Position numbers and translations under genes: made by a program. A stretch of DNA of 11,859 bases from Curvibacter sp. (lineage in GTDB: Bacteria; Pseudomonadota; Gammaproteobacteria; Burkholderiales; Burkholderiaceae_C). Shown here one piece after another: positions 5,577 to 11,859 of this stretch (position 1 is its first letter; each line of letters opens with the position of its first letter). The stretch covers positions 4,023 through 15,881 of the forward strand of contig DNQP01000071.1 in assembly GCA_003500955.1 (NCBI GenBank), given 5' to 3'. The notes under the pieces are model-generated. The model was given only the letters and a program-made list of their open reading frames with translations, was not told where the DNA came from and ran no database searches.

Positions 5577-7460
5577 TCAGCCCGCGCCGAGCGCCAGCGC
5601 CACGCGGTAGGTCACGAAGGACACTGCATAGGCCAGCACGAAGAGGTAGGCGCCGGTGACGATGGCCATGCGCCAGCCGCCCGTCTCACGCCGGATCGTC
5701 GCCAGCGTGGACAGGCACATGGGCGCGAACACGTACCACATGAGCAGCGAGAGCGCGGTGGCCAGGCTCCAGCTCTGCGAGATCAGCGGCATCAGCGCCT
5801 GGGCCGTATCGTCCGCGGTGGCCGAGAGCGCGTAGACGGTGCCGAGCGCGCTCACGGCCACTTCGCGTGCGGCCAGGCCGGGCACCAGCGCGATGCTGAT
5901 CTGCCAGTTGAAGCCGATGGGCTCGAAGACCACGGCCAGCGCGCGGCCGATCGTCCCGGCCAGGCTGTACTCGATGGCCGGTCCCGTGGCGCCTGCGGGC
6001 GGGGCGGGAAAGGTGGCCAGGAACCACAGCAGCACGGTCAGCATCAGGATCACGCCACCCACGCGACGCAGGAAGATCTTCACGCGCTGCCACAGGCCGA
6101 TCAGCACATTGCGCAGGCGCGGCCAGTGATAAGACGGCAGCTCCATCATCAGCGTGCGCACCTGGCCGCGGGTGGTGAACTGCTTGAGCACCCAGGCCAC
6201 GGCCATGGCGCCCAGGATGCCCGCCACATAGAGGCCGAACAGCACCAGCCCTTGCAGCTCCAAGCCGCCCCAGACTTCGCGCTGCGGCACGAAGGCGCCG
6301 ATCAGCAGGGCATAGACGGGCAGCCGTGCCGAGCAGGTCATCAGCGGCGCGATGAGGATGGTCACGAGCCGGTCGCGCGGGTTGTCGATGGTGCGCGCGG
6401 CCATGATGCCGGGGATGGCGCAGGCAAAGCTGGACAGCAGGGGAATGAAGCTGCGGCCCGACAGGCCCAGCGCGCCCATCAGTCGGTCCAGCAGAAAGGC
6501 CGCGCGCGGCAGGTAACCGCTTTCTTCCAGCACCAGGATGAAGGCGAAGAGGATGACGATCTGCGGCAGGAAGACGACCACCCCGCCCAGGCCGGCGATG
6601 AGGCCATCGACCAGCAGGCTGCGCAGCCAGCCCTCGGGCAGCTGTTGCCCGATCTGCTCGCCGACCCAGCCTGTGCCGGCCTCGATCCAGCCCATGGGCG
6701 CCTCGGCCCACGCGAACACGGCCTGAAAGACCAGGAAGAGCAACACGGCCAGCAGCAGCGGGCCCAGCACCGGATGCAGCACCACGCGGTCGATGCGGTC
6801 GCTGCGCGCGTGCGGCACGGCGGCGGCCAGGCCCAGGCGTTCGAGCATGGCGCGCACCGCCTCGTGGTCGCCACGCGGGTCGGCCTCGGGCGTGACGTCG
6901 ACCGCCGAGGTGCGGATGCGCCACAGTGCGGCGTCGTCCAGCAGGGCCTGCAGGGCGCCCGCGCCGCCGTGGTCGATGGCCACGGTGCGCACCACGGGCA
7001 CGCCCAGCTCACGCGCGAGGGCTTCGGTGTCGATCTTCAGGCCCTGCCGCTCGGCCAGGTCAGCCATGTTCAGCGCCACCACGCAAGGCAGGCCCATGCG
7101 TTTGACGCCCAGCACCAGGCGCAGGTTGCGACGCAGATTGGTGGCATCGACCACACAGACCACGAGGTCGGGCTGCTTCTCGCCCGTGGCCTGGCCGCGC
7201 AGCACGTCCACCGTCACCTGCTCGTCGGGTGAGCGCGGGTAGAGGCTGTAGGTGCCGGGCAGGTCGAGCAGGCGCAGCAGCTTGCCGGCGGCGGTACGGA
7301 AATGCCCCTCCTTGCGCTCGACCGTGACGCCGGCGTAGTTGGCCACCTTCTGGTGGCTGCCGGTCAGGCGGTTGAAGAGCGCCGTCTTGCCGCAGTTGGG
7401 GTTGCCCACCAGGGCCACGAGTGGGCCGGCCGGGTGGAGGTGGACGATGGCTTCTTTCAT
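5577..7460 (-). CDS. feoB: Ferrous iron transporter FeoB
   Basis: This 627-residue protein moves Fe2+ across the inner membrane. The N-terminal G domain has G1 GNPNCGKT (19-26), switch Thr46 within NYAGVTVERK, G3 DLPG (66-69), and G4 NMAD (131-134), the form typical of FeoB. The usual Ser-Ala G5 loop is replaced here by a less standard VAIDHGGAGAL. A spacer with AMLERLGLAAA-type helices follows. The membrane part shows the two gate regions, including SFACAIPGIMAARTIDNPRD and LMTCSARLPVYALLIGAFVP, whose cysteines are conserved in the family, and the C-terminal APMCLSTLATIRRETGGWRM. At 627 residues it is near the short end; E. coli FeoB has 773. No feoC follows. The ATG overlaps the feoA stop (ATGA, 7457-7460), so translation is coupled. 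An intrinsic terminator lies just downstream. Confidence 0.97.
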   Translation of the reverse strand: MKEAIVHLHPAGPLVALVGNPNCGKTALFNRLTGSHQKVANYAGVTVERKEGHFRTAAGKLLRLLDLPGTYSLYPRSPDEQVTVDVLRGQATGEKQPDLVVCVVDATNLRRNLRLVLGVKRMGLPCVVALNMADLAERQGLKIDTEALARELGVPVVRTVAIDHGGAGALQALLDDAALWRIRTSAVDVTPEADPRGDHEAVRAMLERLGLAAAVPHARSDRIDRVVLHPVLGPLLLAVLLFLVFQAVFAWAEAPMGWIEAGTGWVGEQIGQQLPEGWLRSLLVDGLIAGLGGVVVFLPQIVILFAFILVLEESGYLPRAAFLLDRLMGALGLSGRSFIPLLSSFACAIPGIMAARTIDNPRDRLVTILIAPLMTCSARLPVYALLIGAFVPQREVWGGLELQGLVLFGLYVAGILGAMAVAWVLKQFTTRGQVRTLMMELPSYHWPRLRNVLIGLWQRVKIFLRRVGGVILMLTVLLWFLATFPAPPAGATGPAIEYSLAGTIGRALAVVFEPIGFNWQISIALVPGLAAREVAVSALGTVYALSATADDTAQALMPLISQSWSLATALSLLMWYVFAPMCLSTLATIRRETGGWRMAIVTGAYLFVLAYAVSFVTYRVALALGAG

Positions 7461-7723
7461 CGCACGGCCACCTCGCCGATCGGGTCCACGGTCTGCACCC
7501 GGATGCAGGCGGCCTCGGCCCGGCGCAGGGCAAAGGTCGAATCGGCAATGCGCACCACCAGAGGGTCGGCGCCAGGGGCGCCTTGTGCGATCACCCGCAC
7601 CGGCTCACCGGGCAGGAAGCCGATGGCCTCGAGATGCATGCGCCACTCGGGCAGCCCCTCGGGGGCCTGGACCTCGCACACCAGCGCGGGCATGTGCAAG
7701 GGAAGTTCGTGGAGTGGCCTCAT
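7457..7723 (-). CDS. feoA: Ferrous iron transport protein FeoA
   Basis: This 88-residue cytoplasmic protein is a FeoA-type SH3-like domain that supports FeoB. The core is EWRMHLEAIGFLPGEPVRVI (about residues 26-45), the FeoA pattern of a conserved R/L-x-x-x-G-hydrophobic turn followed by G-x-x-V-x-V. It continues with DPLVVRIADSTFALRRAEA, which contains the expected small-residue/Ala-Leu-Arg segment where FeoA proteins have 'R..t.ialrr..A'. The start at 7723 is preferred because GAGGA lies seven bases upstream on the minus strand. An in-frame ATG at 7822 would add a His/Pro/Arg-rich leader that is not FeoA-like. The stop overlaps the feoB start by four bases. Expression is probably iron-repressed, since a Fur-like AT-rich element lies upstream at about 7868-7892. 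Confidence 0.9.
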   Translation of the reverse strand: MRPLHELPLHMPALVCEVQAPEGLPEWRMHLEAIGFLPGEPVRVIAQGAPGADPLVVRIADSTFALRRAEAACIRVQTVDPIGEVAVR

Positions 7724-7860
7724 CGCACGGTCCTCGGCGTGGCGCTGAGGCGCCTCAGGGCGGAACGGGGGCGGGTGAACAGTGTCGTGCAGTGCATGCT
7801 CTCGTCGGGGATGCTCTCGCACCGGAGGAGGCGCGCACCCTGAGGATGGGAACGCGTCCG

Positions 7861-7892
7861 ATTATAGAGATGAATAAGAATTGTTTATATTT
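7861..7892 (-). promoter_or_regulatory. feoA: feoAB promoter with Fur-box-like element
   Basis: On the minus strand, TATAAT (7866-7861) is a perfect -10 box. No good -35 is visible. Instead, directly upstream lies an AT-rich element read on the plus strand as AATAAGAATTGTTTATAT (7873-7890), in a genome region that is otherwise very GC-rich. It partly resembles Fur boxes (A/T-rich repeats with a GAAT core and TTAT-type arm) but matches the 19-base consensus only moderately. Together with its place upstream of feoA this suggests Fur control. The leader to the feoA start would be about 130 bases; I see no further gene or RNA structure I can name in it. Confidence 0.5.
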
Positions 7893-7904
7893 GATGCGGG
7901 TGTC

Positions 7905-9011
7905 CTACCAATCCACCAGGCTCAGGCCCACGCTGAGCAGGGTGCGGCGGCGGTTGTAGTCCACCAGCGCGTCACCGTAGCCGCTGAAAAGCTGCACGTG
8001 CAGGCGCAGGCCGGGCGAGGCCGGGTCGATGGGGCGCAGCCATTCCAGGCGCCAGGAGCCGTTGGCATCGCTGCGCAGGCTGTGGCGCAGCGTCAGGGCC
8101 AAGGTGTGCTCCGGCCGGATCTGCCAGCTGCCCGTGACTTCGGCGCGGCCGATGGTGTCGTCGATGCCCGGGTTGTCGTCGCCCGCGGCCGGGCTGCTGC
8201 TGTTGCCGTCGCCGTCGGTCACGCGCTTCCAGAGCCGGCCGGTGACGGTGTAGCGGTCGCCGTGCTCCATGCCCGCCATCAAGATCAGGCGGTTCCAGCT
8301 GCGCGACAGCGGCAGGGTCTGGCCATTGGACTGGTGGTTGAGGCTCAGGCCGCTGTAGCGCATACGCCAGCCGCCGGGCAGGTCCAGCGGCGTGGGCAGG
8401 ATGTACATCATCTCGGGCTCGTGGTCCGTGGTGCGGAAGGGGCGCGAGATCTCGCCGTTGAACAGCTGCCAGTAGGACTGCTGGCTGTAGCCGAACCAGA
8501 GCGAATCGCGCTGACCCTCCGGCAGCCAGGGCAGCAGGCCCGAGGCGACCTTGGTGCGCACCGAGAGCTGGATGCGCATCTCGTTGCGCATATAGGGCTG
8601 TTCGGTGGTCGCACTGCGTCCCGCGGCGGCAGAGCTGGGCGCGGTGTTCACGCGGTTGCCGTGCACCCAGGACAGGCTGATGGGCTTGTAGCCCCGGATG
8701 TTGAAGCGGCCGCAGTCGCTGCCCGATTCGAGCTCCCAGTAGCGCGAGAGCGTGGTCTGCGGGCCGCTGCGGCAATCGGGCGGCGGGGCCGGCACATCGG
8801 CCGGTGAGGCCGCCGCGACGGCAGGTTGCGCCTGCTGCACCACCCAACGGTCATAGCAGGCCAGCCGGGCGCTCGCGTCTTCGGTCTGGGCTGCGCACAG
8901 TTGCCAGCCCGGCGTGCTCTCTCTCGCGGGGACTGCGGGGGGGGTGGGCGCCTGCGCAGCCGCGAGAGAGGCCAGGACCAGGGTCAGCAGGGCCCCAGCC
9001 AGGCGCTTCAT
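7905..9011 (-). CDS. pldA: Outer membrane phospholipase A1 (OMPLA)
   Basis: This 368-residue outer-membrane beta-barrel enzyme hydrolyses acyl chains of phospholipids that reach the outer leaflet, so it helps keep outer-membrane asymmetry. The catalytic residues are H226, S228 (within LNHQSNGQ) and N240 (within SRSWNR). All three have a constant offset of 84 from the mature E. coli numbering His142, Ser144, Asn156, and S236 matches the calcium-ligand Ser152. A signal peptide (MKRLAGALLTLVLASLAAAQA) is followed by a Pro/Ala-rich region with WQLCAAQTEDASARLACYDR (36-55). This cysteine motif (C39, C52) is absent from E. coli OMPLA and resembles one seen in other secreted proteobacterial proteins. 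C80 and C100 could form a second pair. The barrel ends in W, a usual last residue for Bam recognition. The ATG overlaps the rep stop as ATGA (9008-9011), implying translational coupling. No promoter of its own is evident. Confidence 0.95.
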   Translation of the reverse strand: MKRLAGALLTLVLASLAAAQAPTPPAVPARESTPGWQLCAAQTEDASARLACYDRWVVQQAQPAVAAASPADVPAPPPDCRSGPQTTLSRYWELESGSDCGRFNIRGYKPISLSWVHGNRVNTAPSSAAAGRSATTEQPYMRNEMRIQLSVRTKVASGLLPWLPEGQRDSLWFGYSQQSYWQLFNGEISRPFRTTDHEPEMMYILPTPLDLPGGWRMRYSGLSLNHQSNGQTLPLSRSWNRLILMAGMEHGDRYTVTGRLWKRVTDGDGNSSSPAAGDDNPGIDDTIGRAEVTGSWQIRPEHTLALTLRHSLRSDANGSWRLEWLRPIDPASPGLRLHVQLFSGYGDALVDYNRRRTLLSVGLSLVDW

Positions 9012-11131
9012 GCCGCGCCTCCGGCCAGGGCCTGGGCCGCGGCGGCATCCTGTGCCTTCTTGGCGAACTCGGCACGCAGGGCGCGCAGCTTCTCGCGCGG
9101 GTCTTCCTTGACCGTGGCCGTGTCCAGCGCCATTTCGGCGATGAAGCGGCTCGGCTGGGCACTGACCATCTCGCGACCCTTCTTGCGCTTCTTGGGCCAG
9201 CTCACGGCCAGCGAGCGCTGGGCGCGCGTGATGCCCACGTACATCAGGCGGCGCTCTTCCTGCAGGCGCTGGGCGACGCTCTCGTTCACGGCCTCGTGCT
9301 CGCGTGTGGAGCCGCCGAGCGAGTCGCCGCCCTCGTCGAGCTTGAAGGGCAGCATGCCCTCGGTCACACCCACCAGCATCACGTGCGGCCACTCCAGTCC
9401 TTTGGCGGCGTGCAGGGTGGACAGCGTCACGACGTTCTGGTCCTTCTCGCGCTCGCTGATGGTCGAGAGCAGGGACACGGTCTGCGCGACTTCGAGCAGG
9501 GATTTCTTTTCACTGGCCAGCGTCACGCCCGCGGTGTCGTCGATCTCGCCGCCGCAGCGCTTGGCCATCCAGTCGCAGAACTCCATGACGTTGATCCAGC
9601 GGTTGGCGGCCACGCGCTCGTTGTCTTCGCTGTCGTAGAGGTGTTTCTCGTAGCCGATGTCCTTGAGCCAGTCGGCCATGAAGGCGCGCGCGTCCTCGGC
9701 CCCCGTGGTCTGGCGGGCGCGGTATTCGAGGTCATTGATGTAGCGGCCAAACTCGTGCAGGCTGCCCACGGCGCGCGCGTTCAGCACCGAACCCAGCGAA
9801 GACGAGAACAGCGCTTCAAACAGACTCACCTTGTACTGGCTGGCGAAGGTGCCGAGCGACTGCAGGGTCTGGTGGCCGATACCCCGTTTGGGCGTGGTCA
9901 CGGCGCGCAGGAAGGCCGGGTCGTCGTCGTTGTTGACCCAGAGCCGGAACCAGGCGCAGAGGTCGCGGATTTCGGCGCGGTCGAAGAAGCTGGTGCCGCC
10001 CGAGACCTTGTAGGGGATCTGGGCCTTGCGCAGGGCCTGCTCAAACACCTTGGCCTGGTGGTTGGCGCGGTAGAGCACGGCGAAGTCCTTGAACTCCTTG
10101 TGCTGTGACGTGGAGCGCAGGCTCTGGATGCGTGCCACCGCGCGCTCGGCCTCGTGCTCCTCGTTGTCGGCGTCGACCACCCGCACGGGTTCACCGTCGC
10201 CCAGATCGCTCCAGAGCCGCTTGGGAAAGAGCTTGGGATTGGGGCCGATCACATTGTTGGCCGCCTGCAGGATGGCGCCGGTGGAGCGGTAGTTCTGCTC
10301 CAGCTTGATGACCTTGAGGCTGGGGAAGTCGAGCGGCAGCTTCTTGAGGTTGTCCAGCGTGGCGCCGCGCCAGCCGTAGATGGACTGGTCGTCGTCGCCC
10401 ACGGCGGTGAAGCGTGCGTCCTGCGGGTTGGGCGGCACCAGCAGCTTGAGCAGCTCGTACTGCGTGGCGTTGGTGTCCTGGTACTCGTCGACCAGGATGT
10501 GGCCCATGATCTTCTGCCACTTGGCGCGTACCTCGGCGTGGTCCTTGAGCAGTTTGAGCGGCAGGCCGATCAGGTCGTCGAAGTCAACGCTCTGGTAGGC
10601 GGCCAGGCGCTCCTCGTAGCGCGCCATGATGCGCGCCGTGATGCGCTCGTTGTCGTCCTGGGCCTGGGCCTCGGCCTGGGCCGCGTTGAGCCCCATGTTC
10701 TTCCACAGGCTGATGGTCCACTGCCACTGGCGCGCGGTGGCCGCGTCCGTGCTGCCGCCCGCGTCCTTGAGGATGCTGGTGACGTCGTCGCTGTCCAGGA
10801 TGGAGAACTGGGGCTTGAGCCCGACGGCCTCGCCGTCTTCGCGCAGCAGGTGCACACCGAGGGCGTGGAAGGTGCAGATGCGCACGTCCTTGGCGGGCTT
10901 GCCGATCAGCCCTTTGGCACGCTCGCGCATTTCGGCGGCGGCCTTGTTGGTGAAGGTGATGGCGGCAATGCGCTTGGGTTCCAGGCCCGCCTGGATCAGG
11001 CGGCCGATCTTGTGCGTGATCACGCGGGTCTTGCCGGAGCCGGCACCGGCCAGCACCAGGCAGGGACCGTGCAGGTAGTTGACAGCGTCCTGCTGCGCGA
11101 GATTGAGACCGTGGGAGGTGGAAGTCGTCAT
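9008..11131 (-). CDS. rep: ATP-dependent 3'-5' DNA helicase Rep (UvrD/PcrA superfamily 1)
   Basis: This 707-residue helicase unwinds DNA 3' to 5' and, in the family, clears protein roadblocks ahead of replication forks. SF1A motifs are visible in order: Q motif (LNLAQQDAV), Walker A GAGSGKT (29-35), TFTNKAAAEM, Walker B DEYQDT (215-220), GDDDQSIYGWRGA, LEQNYRS, TLHAAKGLEW and VGITRAQRSL. It resembles E. coli Rep (673 residues) more than UvrD in segments such as GPCLVLAGAGSGKTRVITHK and NEEHEAERAV, ILYR/AVLYRANHQ..VFE and IPYKVSGGTSFF. The C-terminus is Lys/Ala-rich and somewhat longer than in E. coli. The start at 11131 gives the family N-terminus, although the ribosome site is poor. A TATGAT -10-like box is at 11160-11155 on the minus strand with no clear -35. 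The gene overlaps pldA by four bases and is divergent from the AEC carrier gene. Confidence 0.95.
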   Translation of the reverse strand: MTTSTSHGLNLAQQDAVNYLHGPCLVLAGAGSGKTRVITHKIGRLIQAGLEPKRIAAITFTNKAAAEMRERAKGLIGKPAKDVRICTFHALGVHLLREDGEAVGLKPQFSILDSDDVTSILKDAGGSTDAATARQWQWTISLWKNMGLNAAQAEAQAQDDNERITARIMARYEERLAAYQSVDFDDLIGLPLKLLKDHAEVRAKWQKIMGHILVDEYQDTNATQYELLKLLVPPNPQDARFTAVGDDDQSIYGWRGATLDNLKKLPLDFPSLKVIKLEQNYRSTGAILQAANNVIGPNPKLFPKRLWSDLGDGEPVRVVDADNEEHEAERAVARIQSLRSTSQHKEFKDFAVLYRANHQAKVFEQALRKAQIPYKVSGGTSFFDRAEIRDLCAWFRLWVNNDDDPAFLRAVTTPKRGIGHQTLQSLGTFASQYKVSLFEALFSSSLGSVLNARAVGSLHEFGRYINDLEYRARQTTGAEDARAFMADWLKDIGYEKHLYDSEDNERVAANRWINVMEFCDWMAKRCGGEIDDTAGVTLASEKKSLLEVAQTVSLLSTISEREKDQNVVTLSTLHAAKGLEWPHVMLVGVTEGMLPFKLDEGGDSLGGSTREHEAVNESVAQRLQEERRLMYVGITRAQRSLAVSWPKKRKKGREMVSAQPSRFIAEMALDTATVKEDPREKLRALRAEFAKKAQDAAAAQALAGGAA

Positions 11132-11198
11132 GCGGGGTGAGATGGCTGCGGAGGATCATAACCAGAGCACGTTTCACACTGCGGCGACAATACACACC
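11132..11198. promoter_or_regulatory. Divergent rep / AEC carrier start region
   Basis: This 67-base gap contains TATGAT on the minus strand (11160-11155), a plausible -10 for rep placed about 24 bases before its ATG. I see no matching -35 and no clear plus-strand promoter. The plus-strand frame of the carrier stays open back to an ATG at 11130 that shares the CATG palindrome with the rep start, so part of this gap could be coding. Confidence 0.3.
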
Positions 11199-11859
11199 GT
11201 GTTGCAAATCTTCGCGGTCACCTTCCCCTTTTTCGCCCTCGTGCTCTGCGGCTACCTCGCCGCCCGCCGCCGCATGCTGCCGCTGGAGGCCATCCCCGGG
11301 CTCAACGGTTTCGTGCTTTTCTTCGCCCTGCCCTGCATGCTCTACCGCTTCGGTTCCAGCACGCCGATCGCGCAGCTGCTCGATTACGCGGTGTTCTTCA
11401 TCTGGCTGCTCTGTGGCCTGGTCATGGTGGGCTTCACCATCGCGATCACGCTCAATGCGCGCATCCGCTGGAACGACGCGTCCTTCGGCGCACTGGTGGC
11501 GGCCTTCCCCAACACCGGCTTCATGGGCGTGCCCCTGCTCGTGGCCCTGCTCGGGCCGCTGGCGGCGGCGCCCATCATCGTGGGCATGCTGGTCGACATG
11601 GTGATCACCACCTCGCTGTGCATCGCGCTCTCGCGCCTCGACGGGGCCGACAAGCACGGCACGGCCGTGGCGCTGAAGAACGCGCTCAAGGGCATGTTGA
11701 CCAATCCCATGCCCTGGGCCATCCTGTTGGGCGGCGTGGCCTCCTATGTGCAGCTCGAGCTGCCGGGCCCGGTGCACAAGACCGTGGGCCTGCTGGCCGA
11801 CGCGGCCTCGCCCGTGGCCCTGTTCACCATCGGTGCCGTGCTCGCGCGCTCGCAAATCC
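11199..11859 (+). CDS. AEC-family transporter (auxin efflux carrier type), partial at 3' end
   Basis: The window ends inside this gene; about 220 codons are present out of roughly 310 expected. The protein begins LQIFAVTFPFFALVLCGYLA, then GLNGFVLFFALPCMLYRFG and FGALVAAFPNTGFMGVPLLV. The last carries the N-T-G-F-M-G-P pattern of the AEC (Mem_trans) family. These inner-membrane carriers of about ten helices move organic acids or related anions in bacteria; the substrate here is unknown. About six helices are present in this piece. A GTG at 11199 gives the usual family N-terminus and is my choice, though it has no clear ribosome site. In-frame ATGs at 11130 and 11142 are alternatives that would add a polar 19-23 residue leader; the 11130 start has GGGAGGTGG nearby (11113-11121), but inside the rep coding sequence. 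The gene is divergent from rep. Confidence 0.85.
   Translation, partial: MLQIFAVTFPFFALVLCGYLAARRRMLPLEAIPGLNGFVLFFALPCMLYRFGSSTPIAQLLDYAVFFIWLLCGLVMVGFTIAITLNARIRWNDASFGALVAAFPNTGFMGVPLLVALLGPLAAAPIIVGMLVDMVITTSLCIALSRLDGADKHGTAVALKNALKGMLTNPMPWAILLGGVASYVQLELPGPVHKTVGLLADAASPVALFTIGAVLARSQI

Noticed and set aside
5559..7232. A 557-codon open frame antisense to feoB
   Set aside because: Its translation is rich in His, Gln, Gly and Asp with no domain pattern, a typical mirror of a membrane protein gene in GC-rich DNA. FeoB on the other strand has full family motifs.
10154..11140. A 328-codon open frame antisense to rep
   Set aside because: It mirrors the rep coding strand, shows no recognisable motif and has no supporting ribosome site.
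1..11859. Defence island, toxin-antitoxin pair, CRISPR, integron or other mobile system
   Set aside because: No repeats of CRISPR type, no recombinase or transposase motifs, no att-like repeats and no unusual base composition beyond two small AT-rich control regions. All main frames belong to familiar housekeeping or transport families.

Overview
The window reads as ordinary chromosomal DNA from a GC-rich betaproteobacterium. The closest fit is Burkholderiales, probably Comamonadaceae-like. This rests on the gene types (PenR/AmpR-type regulator with a PenA-like class A beta-lactamase, Rep, a short FeoB, an AEC carrier) and on the strong GC bias in third codon positions; no marker gene fixes the genus. 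Coding density is high and the longest gene-free stretch is about 180 bases. I see no rRNA, tRNA, CRISPR array, insertion sequence, integrase or prophage gene.

Left part (1-2436): a small protein of unknown function is followed by a divergent regulator/effector pair. The regulator is a LysR protein that closely resembles AmpR and keeps the residues of the muropeptide-binding pocket. The effector is a complete class A serine beta-lactamase with all four active-site motifs and a probable twin-arginine signal peptide. About 93 bases separate the two coding regions and should hold the AmpR operator and both promoters. The arrangement predicts a beta-lactamase induced by cell-wall recycling products.

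Middle part (2534-5562): a TetR regulator is transcribed away from a small four-helix membrane protein (DUF2214 type). Between them lies a near-consensus sigma-70 promoter overlaid by two related palindromic sites. A MATE-family exporter and a PcaC-like carboxymuconolactone decarboxylase family protein follow on the plus strand.

Right part (5577-11131, minus strand): feoA-feoB encode ferrous iron uptake and overlap by ATGA. A perfect -10 box and an AT-rich, Fur-box-like element lie upstream. A strong hairpin with a T-rich tract ends the feoB transcript, and its DNA lies inside the last codons of the convergent decarboxylase gene. Upstream on the same strand are pldA (outer membrane phospholipase A) and rep (DNA helicase), also joined by an ATGA overlap, so pldA is probably translated from the rep transcript. 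The window ends inside an AEC-family carrier gene on the plus strand, divergent from rep.

I looked for a hidden or undescribed system and did not find a convincing one. The most interesting items are regulatory: the AmpR/class A beta-lactamase unit, the doubled TetR operator, the terminator hidden in a neighbouring gene, and the N-terminally extended PldA coupled to a helicase.
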